64,000 nucleotides of DNA. It comes from Gautieria morchelliformis (lineage: Eukaryota > Basidiomycota > Agaricomycetes > Gomphales > Gomphaceae). Below the pieces are notes generated by a model. That model was not told the origin of the DNA. It worked only from the letters and a program-made list of their open reading frames with translations, and made no database searches. Of the stretch, positions 63,133 to 64,000 are shown piece after piece. Positions within the stretch are counted from its first letter, which is position 1; every line of letters starts with the position of its first letter. A program made the position numbers and the translations under genes. The stretch lies in contig WHVA01000202.1 of assembly GCA_015179125.1 (NCBI GenBank), positions 62,001-126,000 on the forward strand. The letters are read 5' to 3'.

Positions 63133-64000
63133 TTGGCTTCAATTACTACTGGAACAAAAAGGCCTGGATGGTTGGGAGCATATTTCAGCAGTGAGTAATG
63201 AATGGTGTTTACAAGGAAGAAAATAAATGTAGCTTACTGGATTTCTAGTTGGCTGTCAGGCTTAAATGAGGATATGCGACGTCAGCAATGCAAGATCTTG
63301 TTGTTGATTGATAATGCACCTTCACACATCTGGGACTCTACGACACTTACCCATGTTCAAGTGGAATTCCTGGACCCGAATATGACTTCCCGGATTCAGC
63401 CGTGTGATGCTGGAATCATAGCAGCATTCAAATCCCACTATCATAGGTTCTACATTAGGCATGTGATTGAAAGAGAGGAGATGGGTGAGCAGGACATATG
63501 GAGGATTGACCAGCTGATGGCGATGAGGATGGCAGACGAAGCCTGGGGAGTGATAACCGCTGACACAATTGCAGCCTGCTGGAAACATACCAAAATAGTG
63601 AACCCTCGAGCTTTGGATGGCAGTCCGCTCCACATCAACTCCCCCTTGCTGCCCCATACCACAATTGTTGTCGTTTCAGTCCAAACGTCAATTGAGTTGC
63701 TGCAACAGGCCATTGATGACTTAGCTAAGCGCAAGATAGGAGAATGCAACAAATTGAAAGCAGAAGAAATGGTTGCTATGGAGGGAGAAACATTGACAGA
63801 AAAGGAGTGGAGCGATGAGGACATTGTGGAGCAAGCGATCGCCAATGTTTCTCCTGAAGAAGCTATGGAAGTCAGCGATGATGAAGAGCACCCACCTCTC
63901 ATGGCACCAGCACAAGCCTTGCAGGCTGTAAGGGAACTGCAGCGCTATGCCCTAGCTCACAGCAGTCCAGAATGGGATGATGCAGCCCAGCTGCTTCCCA

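Larger units (their letters stand above)
60792..64000 (+). mobile_element. pogo/Tigger-like DNA transposon, left part
   Basis: TA target (60792-60793) followed by a terminal inverted repeat starting CAGTCGGACCCCCAATAATG, a start typical of pogo/Tigger/Fot-type elements. Subterminal AATAATGTAT/AATAATGCAT/GTAATGCAT repeats follow. The transposase starts at about 60942 and runs off the window; the right end is not seen. Confidence 0.75.
60942..64000 (+). pseudogene. pogo-like DDE transposase, interrupted
   Basis: Binds the terminal repeats and catalyses cut-and-paste. Acidic N-terminus (SEMEWDEPDDGP), helix-turn-helix (LTLKDKIDIIQFM, QKAVIKHFHSKFPGIKQHTI, RIWNERVQLLKHAAKN), CENP-B-type domain (RKRQVEHPELDDALKKWALQ, VTERLSFSSGWLDSFKQR), DDE core: first D in IFNADETGLFF, second in KILLLIDNAPSH, third in SRIQPCDAG about 31 residues later, the pogo-like spacing. 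An intron lies at 63191-63248. Acidic C-terminus (EVSDDEEH). Defects: frameshift near 61320, nine T where eight keep frame (61805-61813), and the SINE insertion (61999-63132) between AQLGF and NYYWNKKAW. Continues past 64000. Confidence 0.85.

Noticed and set aside
1-64000. CRISPR array, bacterial operons, ribosomal RNA
   Set aside because: No regularly spaced identical repeats with unique spacers, no Shine-Dalgarno-led gene clusters and no rRNA-like sequence were seen; introns and LTR elements show a fungal nuclear genome.

Overview
The window is fungal nuclear DNA, most likely from a mushroom-forming basidiomycete (Agaricomycetes). The evidence is short GT..AG introns of about 45-60 bp, host gene families typical of that group (a DUF6533-like membrane protein, an alpha-type protein kinase, an integrase-core-like protein, a Zn2Cys6 protein), and dense nested Ty1/copia and Ty3/gypsy LTR retrotransposons. 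I cannot name the species. Nothing looks bacterial or viral, and no complete tRNA, rRNA or CRISPR array was found.

Layout. 1-1287: minus-strand copia Gag fragment with a fold-back duplication, its primer site and a 5' LTR. 1909-3744: spliced DUF6533-like membrane-protein gene. 3778-7767: truncated minus-strand Ty3 element ('gypsy-1'). 7768-22760: plus-strand Ty3 element 'A' with gag, pol-chromodomain, a long third ORF and two LTRs. It is split by a near-intact copia element (10039-15295, TSD CTCAC) and a solo LTR (18905-19635, TSD CGATC). 22761-36130: minisatellite, then gene relics and host genes: kinase-like exon, integrase-core-like pseudogene, monothiol glutaredoxin relic, partial glycyl-tRNA synthetase, alpha-kinase gene, a 194-bp tandem repeat. 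36140-42494: two inverted copies of a Zn2Cys6 zinc-cluster gene, each convergent with a gypsy-1 integrase fragment, plus a 659-bp MITE and LTR pieces. 42495-47732: second copia copy (minus). 47733-59217: two minus-strand Ty3 elements, 'B' and 'C', sharing one LTR; C has a small third ORF. 59218-60258: palindrome-rich element, then the 3' end of another A-like element. 60545-64000: copia-LTR fragment, then a pogo/Tigger-like DNA transposon whose transposase is broken by a tRNA-derived SINE, itself broken by a solo LTR.

Themes. Three Ty3 lineages here are associated with an extra gene between pol and the 3' end: a long coiled-coil/NLS ORF in A, a 213-residue ORF in C, and an antisense Zn2Cys6 gene next to gypsy-1. 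In gypsy-1 copies and several host-gene relics, in-frame stops are mostly TGA where homologues have arginine, as expected from C-to-T change at CpG (CGA to TGA). Missing target duplications, mismatched LTR pairs and a shared LTR point to recombination between elements. Family assignments come from motif recognition in translated sequence; no database search was possible.
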